Shown here: positions 35,701 through 50,700 of the stretch, piece after piece | Numbering within the stretch: position 1 is the stretch's first letter | How the letters are laid out: each line of letters opens with the position of its first letter | Source: Sphaerolaimus hirsutus | Taxonomy: Eukaryota; Nematoda; Chromadorea; Monhysterida; Sphaerolaimidae | Assembly (NCBI GenBank): GCA_964036195.1 | Contig: OZ038459.1 | Span: 8,305,206 to 8,369,205 of the forward strand | Length of the DNA: 64,000 nucleotides | Reading direction: 5' to 3' | Program-made: the position numbers and the translations under genes | The notes under the pieces: model-generated | What the model saw: the letters and a program-made list of their open reading frames with translations, nothing else | What the model was told of the DNA's origin: nothing | Databases searched by the model: none

Positions 35701-38700
35701 GTCGCTCGAGCTGTATCCATCGGTGGTGGTGTCATCAGTTGTACTGCCGGGATCAGTCAGACCGGATTGCGCCGTGGTCACTTGCAGCTGCTGCAGTTGT
35801 TGCTGCTGCTCGTGTCTCGTCTGCATCTGTTCTCTGACGTGCGCCGCGCTGTCGGCGGTGAGGCCGGCCGGCACCGTGTCCGAGTGGGGCATGGCCAGCC
35901 GGCTGTAGCCCGATTCGGACATCCGGTCCACTGGTGGCAGCGAGCCGGATCGAGGCACGCTGCAGCCGCCCACGATCGCCGGTGCGCCCGGCGGCTGAAA
36001 GTGGAATGGCATGACGTGATGATGTCTAGGGGACACTGCCAGACCCTGCAAAAGACCCTGTAAAATGTCATGTATCATGAAAAATATCGAAATCCAAAAA
36101 TATCCAAGTCTATCCAAATCTTATTCTACAGTATCCAAATCTTATTCTATAGTATCCAAATCTTATGCTTGGATGTGGAATCATGGACCTAACATTTGAA
36201 TACAATCGAGCAACATTTGGATACACATAACATATTACAGGATCTTTTACATGACACATGACATTTTACAGGGTCTGGGATTGCCCCCAGTGACTTTTGA
36301 CACTTTGCGTGATGTTTTACACTTTACAGGGCATTTGACATTTACAGGACATCTTACTTTATCACTGAACTGAGTTATAACACACCTGTCTAGCGGTACG
36401 TCCGGTTTTATCCGGTCTGGGCGGGGGCGGCGGCGCCTGCTGATATTGTCCCATGCGCTCCAGGCCCTCTTGGAATGACATTCGCAATTCGCCCGATGCG
36501 CTGATTGGCGCGGTCGATCTCGAAGTGGACGTAGATGGACCCGCCTGGGTTAGGGGTGTTTGCTGAATGCAATACCTATTTACATAAATACGTGTTTTGA
36601 GGGGCACTCTACTCTGTGGTTTCAGACGCTTACAATGGTAAATACTATGAAAAAATACAAATGGTCAATTTGTCAAAATTATTTCAAAGACGTGTGTCGG
36701 CAAATTTGTATTCGTCGACATTTTTATTCGTTAAGTTTCGACAAATACCTCCTTTATTTCTATTGCAAATATTTATTCTTTGCATGCAATCGGTTTCAAA
36801 CTTCATCGCTAGCTATCAGCATATCTAATGGACAGTCGACAAATTTGCATTACATTTTACATGACATTTTACAAATTTGCATGACATTTTACATGACACA
36901 TTACTTTACACATCACAAAGTGCGGCACTACCACCATCACTCACAGTTTGCCTGCTCCTCTCCAACTGCTGCATTTGCTGCTGCTGCTGTATCTGCGTGC
37001 TGTCCAACGTGGTCGCGAACTTGACCTCGAGTTGTTGCAGCCGCTCCACCAGTTTCGTCACCTGGCCCAGGAGTTCTTGGTTATTCGAGACCAGTTGGTG
37101 CGTTCTCGCTTGAGCCTCCAATCGGGCTGTCGTCTCGTTTGCGAGCTGCGAAAAGGAATGAATTTCGTATACTTGGTGGACTGCATGCTATGCATTTTTC
37201 TGAACTAAACGTCCCATCATGACGTCATCGTTAATTTAAAAAAATTATTTCAGGCGAGGAACGTATGCTCGTTGAACTCGACTCTTTTTCTTTATAATAT
37301 TTTCGTTTTTTTTTGGTGAATGTGCGTACATATTTAAGTAGGTAGGTATCCTGCTATCCCGCATATTATCGACTCAGACATAAGTAACTTTGCGCACAGT
37401 CTGAGCAATTGATTTAGCATGCGTCTGAGATAAGCATATAGGTGAATCGAACTCAATTCGCATCAAGTCCAAATCGACTCCGACCCCAACCCCAACCCAA
37501 ACCCAACCTGATCTCTGAGCAGCTGCACCTGGCACAGAGCTATGCTCGCCTGGTGCTGCGCCTGCATCAGAGCGGCGGGCGAGGCACAGGGGTCGCCGGC
37601 GGCCGACGCGCTACTCCCCGCCGCCGACGCGCCCGCCACGTTGCCGTAGGCGGCCGCGCCCGGGTTGGACACGTCCGGCATGGACACCGGCGCCATGCCC
37701 GACGGCGGCGACGTGGCGTGTCTGAGAATGTGAGGTTGGTTGTAGGGTTTGGCAACTGGCCAAATGTCGGGCAAAAGCATGGGGGGTAAAATTTATATTC
37801 CAGAAGTTGATGTTTGAGCTTGTTTATTGTTGAGTTGATCCATTTATTCGCGCAAATGATTGTTTTCCCATTTGGGGTATATTTATTTGGTCGTATGACA
37901 CGTAATAGAGGTCGCCGCCGTCACTCTCAATAAATCTTCAAATCTACATCTTGGGCCACCCACTCGCCATTATTGTAAGTGAACCTTTGAATACTTCCTG
38001 GGGCGAGGTAAAGTTGAATATTTTAAGTTTTTTAGTGTTCTTTTCGTGACTGTACTCAGGTCAAAAAATTGATTTACAAAGGTTTGACTTTGCATTTAAT
38101 GTCGCTTTATTAAAATCTTTGTTATATGATAGTTCTACGTTATTTTTATTCAATGCGCCATGTGGTTTTCGAAGGAGCACTGACACTGAGTAGACTGACC
38201 TGGGCGTGTGCGCCATGCTGGGATGTGCCAATGTGGCATAGGGCGATTCGGCCAGCGGGCCGTAGGGCGCCATGGGGAAGGTGGCCGACGCGGGCATGCC
38301 TCTGCTCATCGTGCCGTAGATGTTGGCCGCGGCCGCGTTCGCCGGCGTTGACGGCATGGCACCCGACGAGCCCACATGCCCGTAGACGCTGCCGGGCAAG
38401 CCGCCGGCCATGAACGCGCCCGGGAAGAAGCCCGGCCCCCACGTTTGGCTGTTAGGGATGCCGCCGGCCAGAGCGTGCATGCCGCTCATCGAAGTGCTCG
38501 GCACCATGCCCGACGTGCTGGCCATGCCGTATGCCTGTCCGGGAAAGTTGCGATGAAGCGTAGAGAATATTTGTTTGAATCATTCCCCTGGAGAATAATT
38601 TTTCATCAGATTTTTTTGAGTGGGAACTATTCGAGGGGGGGGGTATTCAAGGGGAGGATTTATTATTTCGTCAAAAATTTAAAGCATGTTTCTATCAACT

Positions 38701-41700
38701 CTCAACAAAAGATGCTTTATTAACACAATAACATGCCATTTTTGTCAAAATTGGACAAAACAACTTGATCATATGCCTTAAGGGAGGATTTCAAGGGGGG
38801 ATTTTTCAAGGGAGGATTTTTTTTCCTGACTCATCTTACAGGGGGGATTATTTAAGACGGGAAATAATAAAAAGGGGAATTATTCAAGCAGATACGGTAT
38901 GCACTAAGGTTTCCTCGCGGAACGCACATGCGGCATGACGTGCTGCTGGTGCATTTGCGCCGCGTGAGCATGCGCTTGTTGCTGCGTGTGCTGCTGCAGC
39001 GCGCCGCCGGTCTGCGCGGCGGGACTGGGCGTGCCGCCGGCGGCGCCCGCTTGAGTTGCGCCCGCCAGTTGCGAAGGTGCCGTTGGCGCGGAGACGGATG
39101 TGCTAGGTGATGTCGTCGGCACGGCAGAGTCCAGCGTTACCAGAGGTGATGAATTGTCGGAGCTGTTTTTTCTCTGCGGTGGACGAGGGCAAAATTTGAA
39201 TGTAAAATTTCTGTAAAGTCGATTATCACAAAGGAATGTCAATGTGATTGGCATAGGCGGCTTATGTGCTTGTGCGCTTGTGAATGTCACAAGCGGAATT
39301 TTCGGTGTCACAAGCACAAAATTTCACTGTCACATTGTGAACTTTCACAAGCATGTATTGTATTAGGTTGTAAACTAATGAAGTGTCTTTTTTCGATTTC
39401 ATACAAATATAGAATTGTGCATCCCACATTCTTTTGTACGTTGACCGATTTTGATGCCATTTGAGTATGTTGGGGTTTGGGGTCTGGCCTATCAAGAAAT
39501 GTTTTTGTTTCCTCGAATAATCCCCCAGTCCCGAGATAAGGGGGTCTATAAAAAGGTGGCCATTTTGCATGGCCGATCTACACATTCACTTTGAACCTTA
39601 CTCACTCAGCCATTTCTGGGCCAAATTGGATCGTTCGACACTTAAAATGATCAGCACAACCAGTATGTTCCATTTTTGTGGACGGATTAGTGATGTCTAA
39701 ATTACGTATGCCGATTTGACCCAGTTTTTAAACACCAAAAATAAATTTTTCTAAACATGCTATCATATACTTTAGACAATGGGGATTCATATACCAAAAA
39801 AATTATTTCAATATCTCTTTCCAATCAAAAGTAATAGAACTTTAAACTTCCGCCTCCCATACATGTAAATAACTAATCAAGAACGATGAATACAGATAAC
39901 CTGAGCATAAAAATGAAACTTACAGGTTTTTCTGATCATTTTAAGTGTTCATTGGTGGAAATTGGCTGAGAAATGGCCGAGATATGGATTTCTGAAGTCA
40001 CATGCATTTGCTCGTCATGCAGATTTTTCTATTTATTGTTGGGAGGCGAATGTTTAAAGTGATATAACTTTTGACTGGAGAGAGATATTGAAATAATTTT
40101 TGGGCCAGATTTATTCTTTTTGTCTATAGTATATGATAGCAACTTCAAAAAATCGTCTTGAAAAATTATAATTACGATTATTTTTCATGTTCAAAAACCG
40201 GGTCAAATCGGCGTACGGGATTAAGACATCACTAACTTGACCACAAAAATTGAATCTGCGGATTGTCCTGGTTATTTTAAGTGTTTAACGATCCGAATCG
40301 GCCCAGAAATGGCTGAGTTATTAAGCTTCAAAGTCAATGTGCATATTGGCCACGTAAAATGACCACCTTTTTATAGACCCCCCTTATCTCGGGACTGGGG
40401 GATTATTTGAGCAAACAAAAACATTTCATCATAGCCCAGACACCAAACCACAACATACTCAAATGGCATCAAAATCGGTCAACGTACAACACAATGGAAA
40501 GCACAGATGTATATTTGTATGAGATGGCGAAAAAAGACACTTCATTAGTTTACAATTTAATACAAACAAGAATGAGAGCTCTAAATTGGCTCAAAATCGC
40601 TAAAATTTGCTCCATTTTGCCAATTTTCACCTATATAATCACTATTTTCATCTATATACCTGGTTATATACCTATTTTTAGCCAATTTTATTTATTTTTA
40701 TAGCGATTTCGAAATTTTTGGCTGGCTGTCAACATCACATAATGGCTCCAATAAAAAGGTGTCACAAGGTGAAATTTTGGCTAATGTGAATGTCAGAAGC
40801 GCAAATTGGGACCTTGCGCCGCCTATGGTGATTGGTAATACTTTACACGAAAAGAAAGCCATGTATACTCCAGTAACTTTACACCTTGGGAAGTTATCCC
40901 TTCAAAGTTACACACCTTCAAAGTTACACCAATAATTGTTCTCATCGCATGCTTTAATTGTCATTGGCACGCTTCCAACGTGAGACATAAACAAATGCGA
41001 GCGCAGAGTATCAAGTCAACCCATCAAAGACCTCCACCTGCACTCCATCACCCCCACCAACTCTCGAATCCTTCGGCGCCGGACTAGGCACCACATTAGC
41101 GGCCGCACTGCCGCCGCCAGCTGCAGTCGCGCTGGGCGGCGCGTGGCTGGTGCTGGCCACGGGGCTGGGCGACCGCCGCCGCGCCGTGTTTCTGTTCTGG
41201 GTGGTCGCCGTGTCCGGCTGCGCCGTGGACGTGGCCCTGTCCGCGTCGCTGTCGCCCGCTTCGGTGTCCTCCTCGATTGGATCGGCTGTGGTTGAGTTGA
41301 GGTGATTTGGGGTGATTTGAGGTGATTTTGAAGTTAGACAATCGTTTCAGTCGCATTGTTCTGTTTGGATCAGGTTTCTTTGGCGTCGAGGAAATAACCT
41401 CGCACTCGCACCCGATCAAGTGGTGAATTCATGAGTTTTAATTTCACGGCGGGATGTTTTTATATTTTTTATCTTTTATTTAAATTTTTTACAAGTTTTA
41501 CGCGTTTTGGATTATGTAGAAATATATACGAGAAACTGAGTACAAGTAGGTACTTTTTCAGATGGAAAACAGGACATACTTTCTTGGTACTTTATTCAGT
41601 ACTTTTCTAGTAAAAGCGAATATTGTATTTGCTCGGATAAGTCCCCTGGGGAATCATTATTTCGTCCGACATTTTTGTGGGGGGGGGGGAATAATTGAAT

Positions 41701-44700
41701 GGGGGATTATTCGAGGGGATGCATTATTTCGTCATAATTTTCAAGCATGTATATTTTAAGTTGTTCCACAAAGCATGCCTAATACCTACAATAATATGGC
41801 ACTTTTTCAAATTGGACATAACAAATTGCTGCCTTAAGGGGGAATTATTCAAGGGGGTTTTGTTTTTCCTCACTCATCTTACAGGGAGGAATTATTTGTG
41901 GTGGGAATTATTCAAGCAAATAGGGTAGTTATGTTTCCGCAGAACCCCACCATCCACCCTTGAACAACTGCACAAACAATCAACTTCCCCACCAAACCCA
42001 CTGGTTCTGGTGGCGACGGTCATCGGCAAGTTGGACAGGGAGCCGGCGGCCGACGACGAGCAGGGCGCCGCCTCTGAATCAGCCTGCTGCTGGCTGGCCA
42101 CCTTGTGGCACACTTCGAACGCCTGGCCCACCGTGCGCACGATGCGCATCGCTTGCGACTGAGGGGGGGTGGGAGGGGGTTGGTGTATGTTGAGAGACAG
42201 AATTGGGGTGGTTCTGAAAGAGGTTTGAGACGTACTGGTGCCACTGCTAGACCCTGTAAAATGTCCTGTAAAATGTCAAGTGTCACGCAAAATGTCATGT
42301 AAAACGTGTTTGCCATTTTGGATGGCATTTTAAATGACTTTTTACACTTTGCGTGACACTTGACATTTTACAGGGGATGGGACTGCCCACAGATCTAAAC
42401 GAATACAACTCCAACATTTCGAAATTTGAATTTAGCATGGACACTGCAGCTAAAATTGGTCCCGTATATTTTCACCATTTTCCAAATTCGTTCAACGTCA
42501 CTAAAGTGTCACATTTTGACACATTCGGAAGAATTAGATACTAATAAGATTTTCAAAAATCCCCATCAGGTAGTTCACACTGTATCCAGCAAAAAGTCGA
42601 TAAGTCCATTCTTTTTGTGGGGAAAAATAGAAAGAAAGTCTATAAGTCCATTGCGGACACTGATTACCAAAAGTCGATAAGTCCATAAATTGCCCATAAA
42701 GCAAATGTATCGTGGCCGCAAAAATTCTGTTTGCAGCCAGTAAGAAGTAAGTAAGTCCATTTGTCTACTGGTCTTCATCCTAGTTAGATACTTTTTGTCT
42801 TTGTCCAAATGCATTTTCAGATGTTGAGAGCAGCGGCAGATTAATTTACACTTTATTGTCCACATTTATAAACCCGTTCGCAGAAACGTCCGTAACTTTT
42901 CCCAGTGCCGCTAATACATCTGACCTAATAGTTGCCGTGCAGCGCAACGCGCCAATGCGAACTGTTCCCTGACAATAATGCAATTTCTAGTGTTCGCAAA
43001 AGTTATTAATCATTCTGCCGCGGCAACAAATCAAGGCTTTGCCGCCGTTCTGACCGATTAGAACGACAGATCTGGTGCCAGTCCCAGACCCTGTAAAATT
43101 CCCTGTAAAATGTCAAATGTCATGCAAAGTGTCAAAAGTCATGTAAAGTGCCCGGTACGTTTGCCATTCTACCGGACGTTTTGCATGACATTTGACATTT
43201 TACAGGGCATTTTACAGGGTCTGGGACTGCCCCCTGTACTTGTATGCGCACAAAGATGCGTCTTGCCGCGGCGCACCGCTATTTTCTCTTCAGCGCGTTC
43301 CAAATGCCGCATACTTCAAGTCTTTAGTGCCAAGCGGCAGGTTTCAACAAAACGGCGCGGCACACTGAAGTCCGGAATGCGCAAGTTGAGGGCTTTTAGA
43401 CGCTAGTTACACAAATGGGCTCATATGGCCGCGTACATATATATTCCTATGCAGACGCGCATCGGAGAAGGTTGAGTTGCAGCGCGCAAAAGTCAGGTGC
43501 GTTGACGTCATAGCCGCGCGCCGATCAAAGCGCCATGTGGTCGTCGTCGCATGTACATGTGAGCCGGATGGGCCAGTTAATTGAAGGGAATCACGTCACT
43601 GAAAATGCAAATGTGGCGGTGGGAATACGACCCATTAGATTCCCACGCCCTGTAAAGTGCCCGGTCTGCTTCCCACAGAGTTCGCATAAAATGATGGGTA
43701 AAACGTTCAAATGCTATGTCGAATGGCAAACAAGACTTACATGTAAACCCGGGAACTTAGAACTTAGGTATATTTGTCACTTGACAGGAAACTTTATAGG
43801 TGCGCTGTTGACCGACACCCCGGGTTTTATACCCGCCTCAAAATGACCACTGTGAATAAATAGACCTCTCTCGAAATACCCCCCTCAAAAAACCAATATG
43901 AATTATTGTCACCCCCTCGAAATACCCCCCCCCCAAATTGAGCGTAAACGGAACGTAAATGACATAAGCTGCGGTTTGTTATCCAGGCAATGCAGAACAC
44001 TCGTTAAAACAATGACTGTGTTATACTCCGCGGACCGCAATATCGTATATCCTCGAAATAACCCACCCTCTCGAAATATGAGTACCCTAAAGAAATGGAC
44101 ACTATGAATTTATCAACACCCCTCGAAATACCCCCACAACATAGTGTATAGAGAACATAAATAACAAAGGCTACTGTTTGTGATCCAGGAAACGCAAAAC
44201 ACACGTTAAAAACAATGACTGCGTGATGTTAGAACAGGGTTTATACCGTCTACCATAGTTGTTGAAATGAAACGTATTTACGTTTACTCGATAAATACGG
44301 ATACTCTGGTACCGCGTAAATACCGGTACTGACTTACTCGCGTATTTTTTTGGAAGTACGCGAGTACATAAAACGTATTTCAAACAGGCTTTTTAATATG
44401 ATTTTTCAAAGGGAGAGAAAAGCTGAAAATAGGGACAAAATATCCAAAATAGCATACAAATAGGCAAAAAACATTAACTAGTGAATTTGATGGTGAAAAA
44501 GTTCGAATTAGTGATTTTGAGCGAAAGCTGGGGCAAAATTTCTCGAAAATACCCACTTTTACGTGTTCCGGGACAAAAGTAATTTACCGTATTTACTCGA
44601 AATACCCCCCCTCGAAATACCCACCCCCCCTCAAAATGGGCACTATGAATTTGTGGTCCGGGAAATGCATAACAGACGTTCAAAACACTTACTGTGTTAC

Positions 44701-47700
44701 GTTAGAACATCGTTTATACCATCTACATCCTTATATAAGGCTGTAAAAACTTATAAATGGTGGTTATTGTTGCATTTTTCACGTTTTTCTCTCAAAATTT
44801 TCACTGTGAAAAAGTAAACCCCTGGGGGGTAATTTGAGGAAATATGGTAGTCACGTTGACTCACGAGTAAAAGTAAAAAATAAATACTTTACGTTTTCTG
44901 TAAACTGGTGGCACATATAAATGAGAAATCAGGTACCTCATTATTCACAACTAGGTATATCAAAGGGAAACGTGTAGCCCAATATGGCTGCCATTTGTTG
45001 TGGGGGTGCCCACAACATTTGTCTACATATATGCCAAGTGGCACCCCATGGCACCCCCCTGTTCTGCTGCTACAGATTGATGAAGGTTTTTTGCCAATTT
45101 TTTCCCGGAAAATATAAATGAGAATTTTCGAAAAACCACACAAAATATAGCTGTGGTAAAGTGTGCAGCCATTTTTTGGTGTGCTGACAACACAAGTGAT
45201 GAATACACTTGTGTTGGTGCTTTTTCAAAAAATAAAAATTCCTTTTGGCTAGCCATAAGCAATATTTTGACCCGCTGGTCATTTGTGGGTATATTTTGAC
45301 CCCCATTCCACTACCCCCACATAAAAATGGCATCCTGTATGCAGACATGTGTTATGAAGCCATCTCAACAATTATTTTGGACTTTGTGATAATCCAAATA
45401 GTGATTGTAGTTAAAAAAACCATGATTTTCAACTTTCTCGACATGACCTAGTTTTTTGTCTGGCCCATTCAAACCAAATACATGGCACATTGCCCATCGG
45501 CCTCTATAGATTTTTTACAGATAATTAGTGCCCACATTGAATGGGCACAATTATTTTGTGATTTGTTTTGCAACATTGCAGGCGTTGGACACGCTGTCAC
45601 GCAGGTGCCCTCCTTACACAAGGCCATTTTTATCATTTGTAATAAAAAAATACGTAAGCATAAAAATGGGGCCCAGGAGCAGCCATATGTTGCCCCTGAC
45701 ACCTAACAAGCCAATTCTGGCCCCCATGTGCTCCATGAATAGCTTGGGATAGTGGATTGTCCACTTTCTAAAACCTATGTTTTTCTCAAAAAAAGTTTTT
45801 CAGTTTGATCAACAATGCCATCATTGTGTGGGGATTCTGGGGGTTCTGAGGGGGTAGAAAAGTTGGTCATACTTTGTATCTACCAATGTTAAAAGAACTT
45901 TTTGGCCTCAAATGTCCAGAAAATTTTTTATTAAAAATTTAAATTTCATCTGGAACAAAAGTTGTATGAAATTCTCATTTATATTTTCCAGAAAAAATGT
46001 GAAAAAATTGTTTTTCTGCACCAAGGGAGGCCTGAGGGGGGTGCCCCCTAGGGTATATATATAATAAATACTTGATGAGATGAGGTATCCCTCACACAAG
46101 ATGAGAGCCTGACAGCTTGCATGTGGGATTTGTAAAATACAATTAAGTGATTTTCTCATTTATATTTTCCACCAGTTTACTCACCTGTGAGTAAAAAATA
46201 AATACTTTACGTTTCTGTTTACTTTCAAAAAAGTTCAGTACTTTTAACAACTCTGTCGTCTACGTACATATAGAAGTCTATAGTCTTATATTTACATGGC
46301 GGTTTTTGTTGCATTTTTCAACGTCTGTGTACGTTACAAACAACAATTAAGTAATGGGATTTCAAAAAATTTCTGGTAAAATAATCACCCCCCTCGAAAT
46401 CCCCCCCTCGTTTACCACCCCCCTCACAATTCTCACTCTGAAAAATGACCCCCCTGGGGGTATTTCGAAGAAATACGGCATCTAAAACTTTGGAAAATGT
46501 GCACATATACTCGGCAGACACGATACTCTACAAACAGATAGGAGTTACGTACCGTTTTTATCAAAGTCAAATATATATATATATTAAACGGAAAACTTTA
46601 AGGACCGATTTTTCACAAAAGAATCAGGAAAATAATAGATTTGCTCGTATGCCGGCCGTCGCTACTATTTTCAAGTAAATATGTCGCGTTTCCGGAGCCA
46701 GATATATTCCTATTTATCTTCAGCGGAACTTATTTCAGCCTGCGGCGAAACGTTTCGTATGTGGCCTTTAGATTCAGGAAATATTTCGTGCGTTTCGTCT
46801 GAACGAGTTTTAGCGCGGCCGAATTTTCCATGACACATACCTATTTTTTGTATTTCACCCGGGAACGAGTTGGACAGCGGCTAAAATTTATGACGTATCA
46901 CACCGCGGGAGTGTTTCCTCGGGAAAAATGTACGGCATAAAGTAACCCGAGTATACCTGCAAGCAAGGTCCTACACTGAGCGAGCTGACCTACACTGAAA
47001 TCTGACATCGTGCACAATAGACTTCCAAGCAGTAAAACATTGCGGTGTGAAATGGTGATCAAATTTGACAATAACACAAAATTCTAGTCATTGTTATTCT
47101 GTTCATGTGCAAAATTTAAATGAATGTTGTTTTGCAAAGATGGTGAGTGGGAAATGTCAGGTACAGATCAGCTAAAATGCAGCTTTCTGGTTGCAACTAT
47201 TCGATAGATAAACAATATGTTTGTTTTTGTTTTATTCAGAAAATTCGGTAAAACATTATAAATTTGAATGATCAGATTTGATGTTTGGCTGAACCACTAG
47301 AAAAAAATTTTATTTAAAAAAATTGCGATGAAATATTTTTTAATGTTTCCGCAAAATGACATCTAGTGACAATTCCGCAAGTGAAGAAGTACATCTTTCA
47401 TATCTAAATTCACTTCCCACGTCTCATTTTGGTTCGCTTTCTCAATTCTAGTGATGGAATGGCGCCATGGCGCTGGCGCCATTTGAGGGCGCCAAAGGGC
47501 GCCGCGCCATGGCGCCATTGGCGCTTGGCGCCCTTTTTCTGTGGCGCCCTTGGCGCCTGGCGCCCACATTCTGAAAAGCGCCATGGCGCCCTTGGCGCTT
47601 GGCGCCCTTTTTCCGTGGCGCCCTTGGCGCCTGGCGCCCTGCTTCAGAAGGGCGCCAAAAAAGCGCCAGCAGGGTTTCACGGTGAGTGCTGTGTAAACGA

Positions 47701-50700
47701 AAAAAAAATGAAAAACGCATCCGTGGATGATCTAAATTCGCCAGAAAAATGGACGGAGTGGTGTGAGTGGGTGGAAATTTTTTCGTCCAACGGTTCATCA
47801 GATCTGTCTGACGGATCAGAAGACAAGAATTAAAGGATCGTTAACTTGCAAAATCATAAATAAACGGATTTAAATCGTTGCAATTAGGAAACATTGTTTG
47901 GAAAGGTCTATTTGTAATGAATGGATTGTTGTCAAATGACAATTTCCATTGCATTTGAATTTGTCATGTGGATTTTATTCAAAAATGTTTTGTTGCTAGC
48001 CTTGTTTTTGTTCATTACATCCTGGAGAACGCGAATTAAGAAGTGAATGCGCGTACAGTGGTGCTGTAGAAACATTTTTAGCACACGCATGGTGTTGTAG
48101 GCACTTTTTTATCCTGGCGCCCTTGGCGCCTGGCGCCCTATTTTCCAAATGGCGCCATGGCGCCCTTGGCGCTTGGCGCCCTCTTTCCGTGGCGCCCCTG
48201 GCGCCTGGCGCCCACTTTCTGAATGGCGCCATGGCGCCCTTGGCGCCTGGCGCCCTTTTTCTGTGGCGCCCTTGGCGCTTGGCGCCCACTTTCCGAATGG
48301 CGCCATGGCGCCCTTGGCGCCTGGCGCCATTTTTTCTGGCGCTTTTCCATCACTCAATTCCATTTCACTCCTCATTTCACTTCTCCTTTTTTTCACTTCT
48401 TACCGTATTTCCTCGAAATACCCCCTCGAACTACCCCCCCCCCCCCTCAAAATCGACACTATGAATTTATAACCCCCTCGAAATACCCCCCCCCCAAATA
48501 TAGTGTATAGAGAACGTAAATGACAAAAGCTTCGGTTTGTCATCAGGGAAACGCAGAACAGACGTTAAAAACAATGACTGTATATGTAATAACAGTTTTT
48601 ACCGTCTACGTACGTATATACCGTATATCCTCAAATAAGTCCCCCCTCTCGAATAACTTTTCCCTCAAAAACTTCTGACGAAAAAATAATTCCCCGGGGG
48701 GCTTATTCGGGGATATACGGTAAGTCGGTAGAGTGTTAGAGTCTTATACATGGCGGTTTTTGTTGCATTTTTCGATGTCTGTGTACGTTATAAACAACAA
48801 TTTGTAACAATTAGTACTGGGATTTCAAAGAGTTTCTGACGAAATAATAAACCCCCCTCGTAATACCCCCCAAAAAAATTTTCACTCTGAAAAAATAACC
48901 CCCCGGGGGGTAATTTGAGGAAAACGGTATTTTAATTCGCATTTCACTTTCTTTTTCTCAGATGGTTTTTCACTTCACCACTTGTGCAATTGGCCCCAGA
49001 TGGAATATGTTGGTCAAAAGAAAAAAATTGGATGTCATCCTATGATCATTTGAAACCTATGATATGATTTGATCATGCTTAAACCAAACCTATGATAATT
49101 TGCTATGACAATGATAATATTGCTGTGTATGAAGGTAATTCATTTGAACAGTAAGGCAGCAGTACAAATCAGGTGTCAATCCCACCTGTAAAGTGTAAAG
49201 TAAAGTGTCAAATATCATGCAAAATGTAATGCAAAGTTTCAAGTGACATAACCAATGTAAAGTAAAGTGTCAATTGTCATGCAGAATTCAGTAATAAAAT
49301 CTTTTCGTTTTCTGTTATGATAGACATTTTACATTACATTTCAAGTGCAAATAAAAGGCAGAAATGTTGCAATGGAATGTTAGGTAAAAAACAAGATAGG
49401 AGACAATTATAATCACCGTTTTATTGAACCACAACCACAACCAATTACCTCCAACTCGGGCTCCTCCTCCAAACTAGTAGAGAAGGTGCTGGCTCGCTCC
49501 GCCCACTGGACGAACTTGGGCTTGGTGGGCTCGTCGGACTCGCGCGCGCGCGACATCAGCCGCAGGTAATAGAACCGCGACGCCGGCGTAGACATGCCCC
49601 GCTAGGCGACCGGTATCTCCGCCGCCCAGCCCTAAAGCGGCGGTGCTAATTAACGCGGCCGTTAATTAGTCGCACATGGGCGCGCGCCAGCCGCGCCACC
49701 GCCGCGGTAGCAGGTAAACGAGGCTAAGCGGGTGTAAAACGTCGACGGTCGACCGGTCGGTAATCATAGCAAATCGGCGCCGTGTTTCAGTGTGTGATGT
49801 GGATTTAATCGGATATGTTAAGTGTGACGGCTGCGAGTTTATTTATGTAAGAAAATTGCATCGAAACGGGAAAAAGGAAGTAAAAAAATGCTAGACAAGC
49901 TGCAGAAGTGAGCTTAGGTGAGCACTTTCGACGTTTCGAAGCCATTTGGGTCATTTCAGACAAACTTATGGCCGTCGGGGCGCTTGCAACAGCCCTCCGA
50001 CCGTCCAAACGAGTGTGCAAAACACACATAGTTCAGCCTCGAAACGGCGTATCCACAACGTGATCCAACGAAAATATGGGCGCATAAAAACTCCCCAAAA
50101 ACATTATGCACGTCCAGTGCGTGAAACCGGGGCGCTAGTCGGGCGGCGGCGACCTATGGGACACGAAGTCCGTACTCTACGCGCGGGCGGCCCCCAAATA
50201 AATGCGGGCCGTTGTGTGAAGCAAGTAAGTGTGCGATTGTCGTATATCGAAGCGAGTGTGGAAACGCCTGTCACCACACTGGCACAGCTGGCCCGGCGAC
50301 GGAATAGCTCGCTCCGACCCGATGCATCCTTCCGCTCGAAATCTACCCGTCGCTCGACTCGACACTGCCCATAGCCAAAAGATCCATCCAAAAGTGCGCA
50401 CGCGCAGTGTCGATTCGGGCCGCGCGCGCGCTTGAGACCGGAAAATCAATCGCGACCACTAATTCGGCCGGCCGCGACCGTTGCCACACCGCGCGACTGC
50501 GGCAAAACGCGCAGTTGCGGCACTTTTGCAAACAAGCGAACGGTCGACTTTGGAGCAATAAAGCCGGCCGGGCGGGCTCTCTCAAAGTCGCACACCGAAC
50601 GGCCGTGTGTGCAACTGTTGCACGGCGAGCGGATGCGCGGTGTGAAGCGAACATGTGTTAGCGGTGCGCTGCGCCGACAATATAGCACAGTTAGAACGGA

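Noticed and set aside
35251..36117. Long 288-codon minus-strand open frame
   Set aside because: It is NOS1AP exon 35994-35656 plus intron read-through on both sides; splice sites and phase bound the real exon, and the right part is a TGTAAAATG repeat.
47448..48396. Many overlapping frames rich in Ala, Pro, Trp and Arg on both strands
   Set aside because: Translations of GGCGCC arrays inside a transposon; the same frames recur at 53900-54830.
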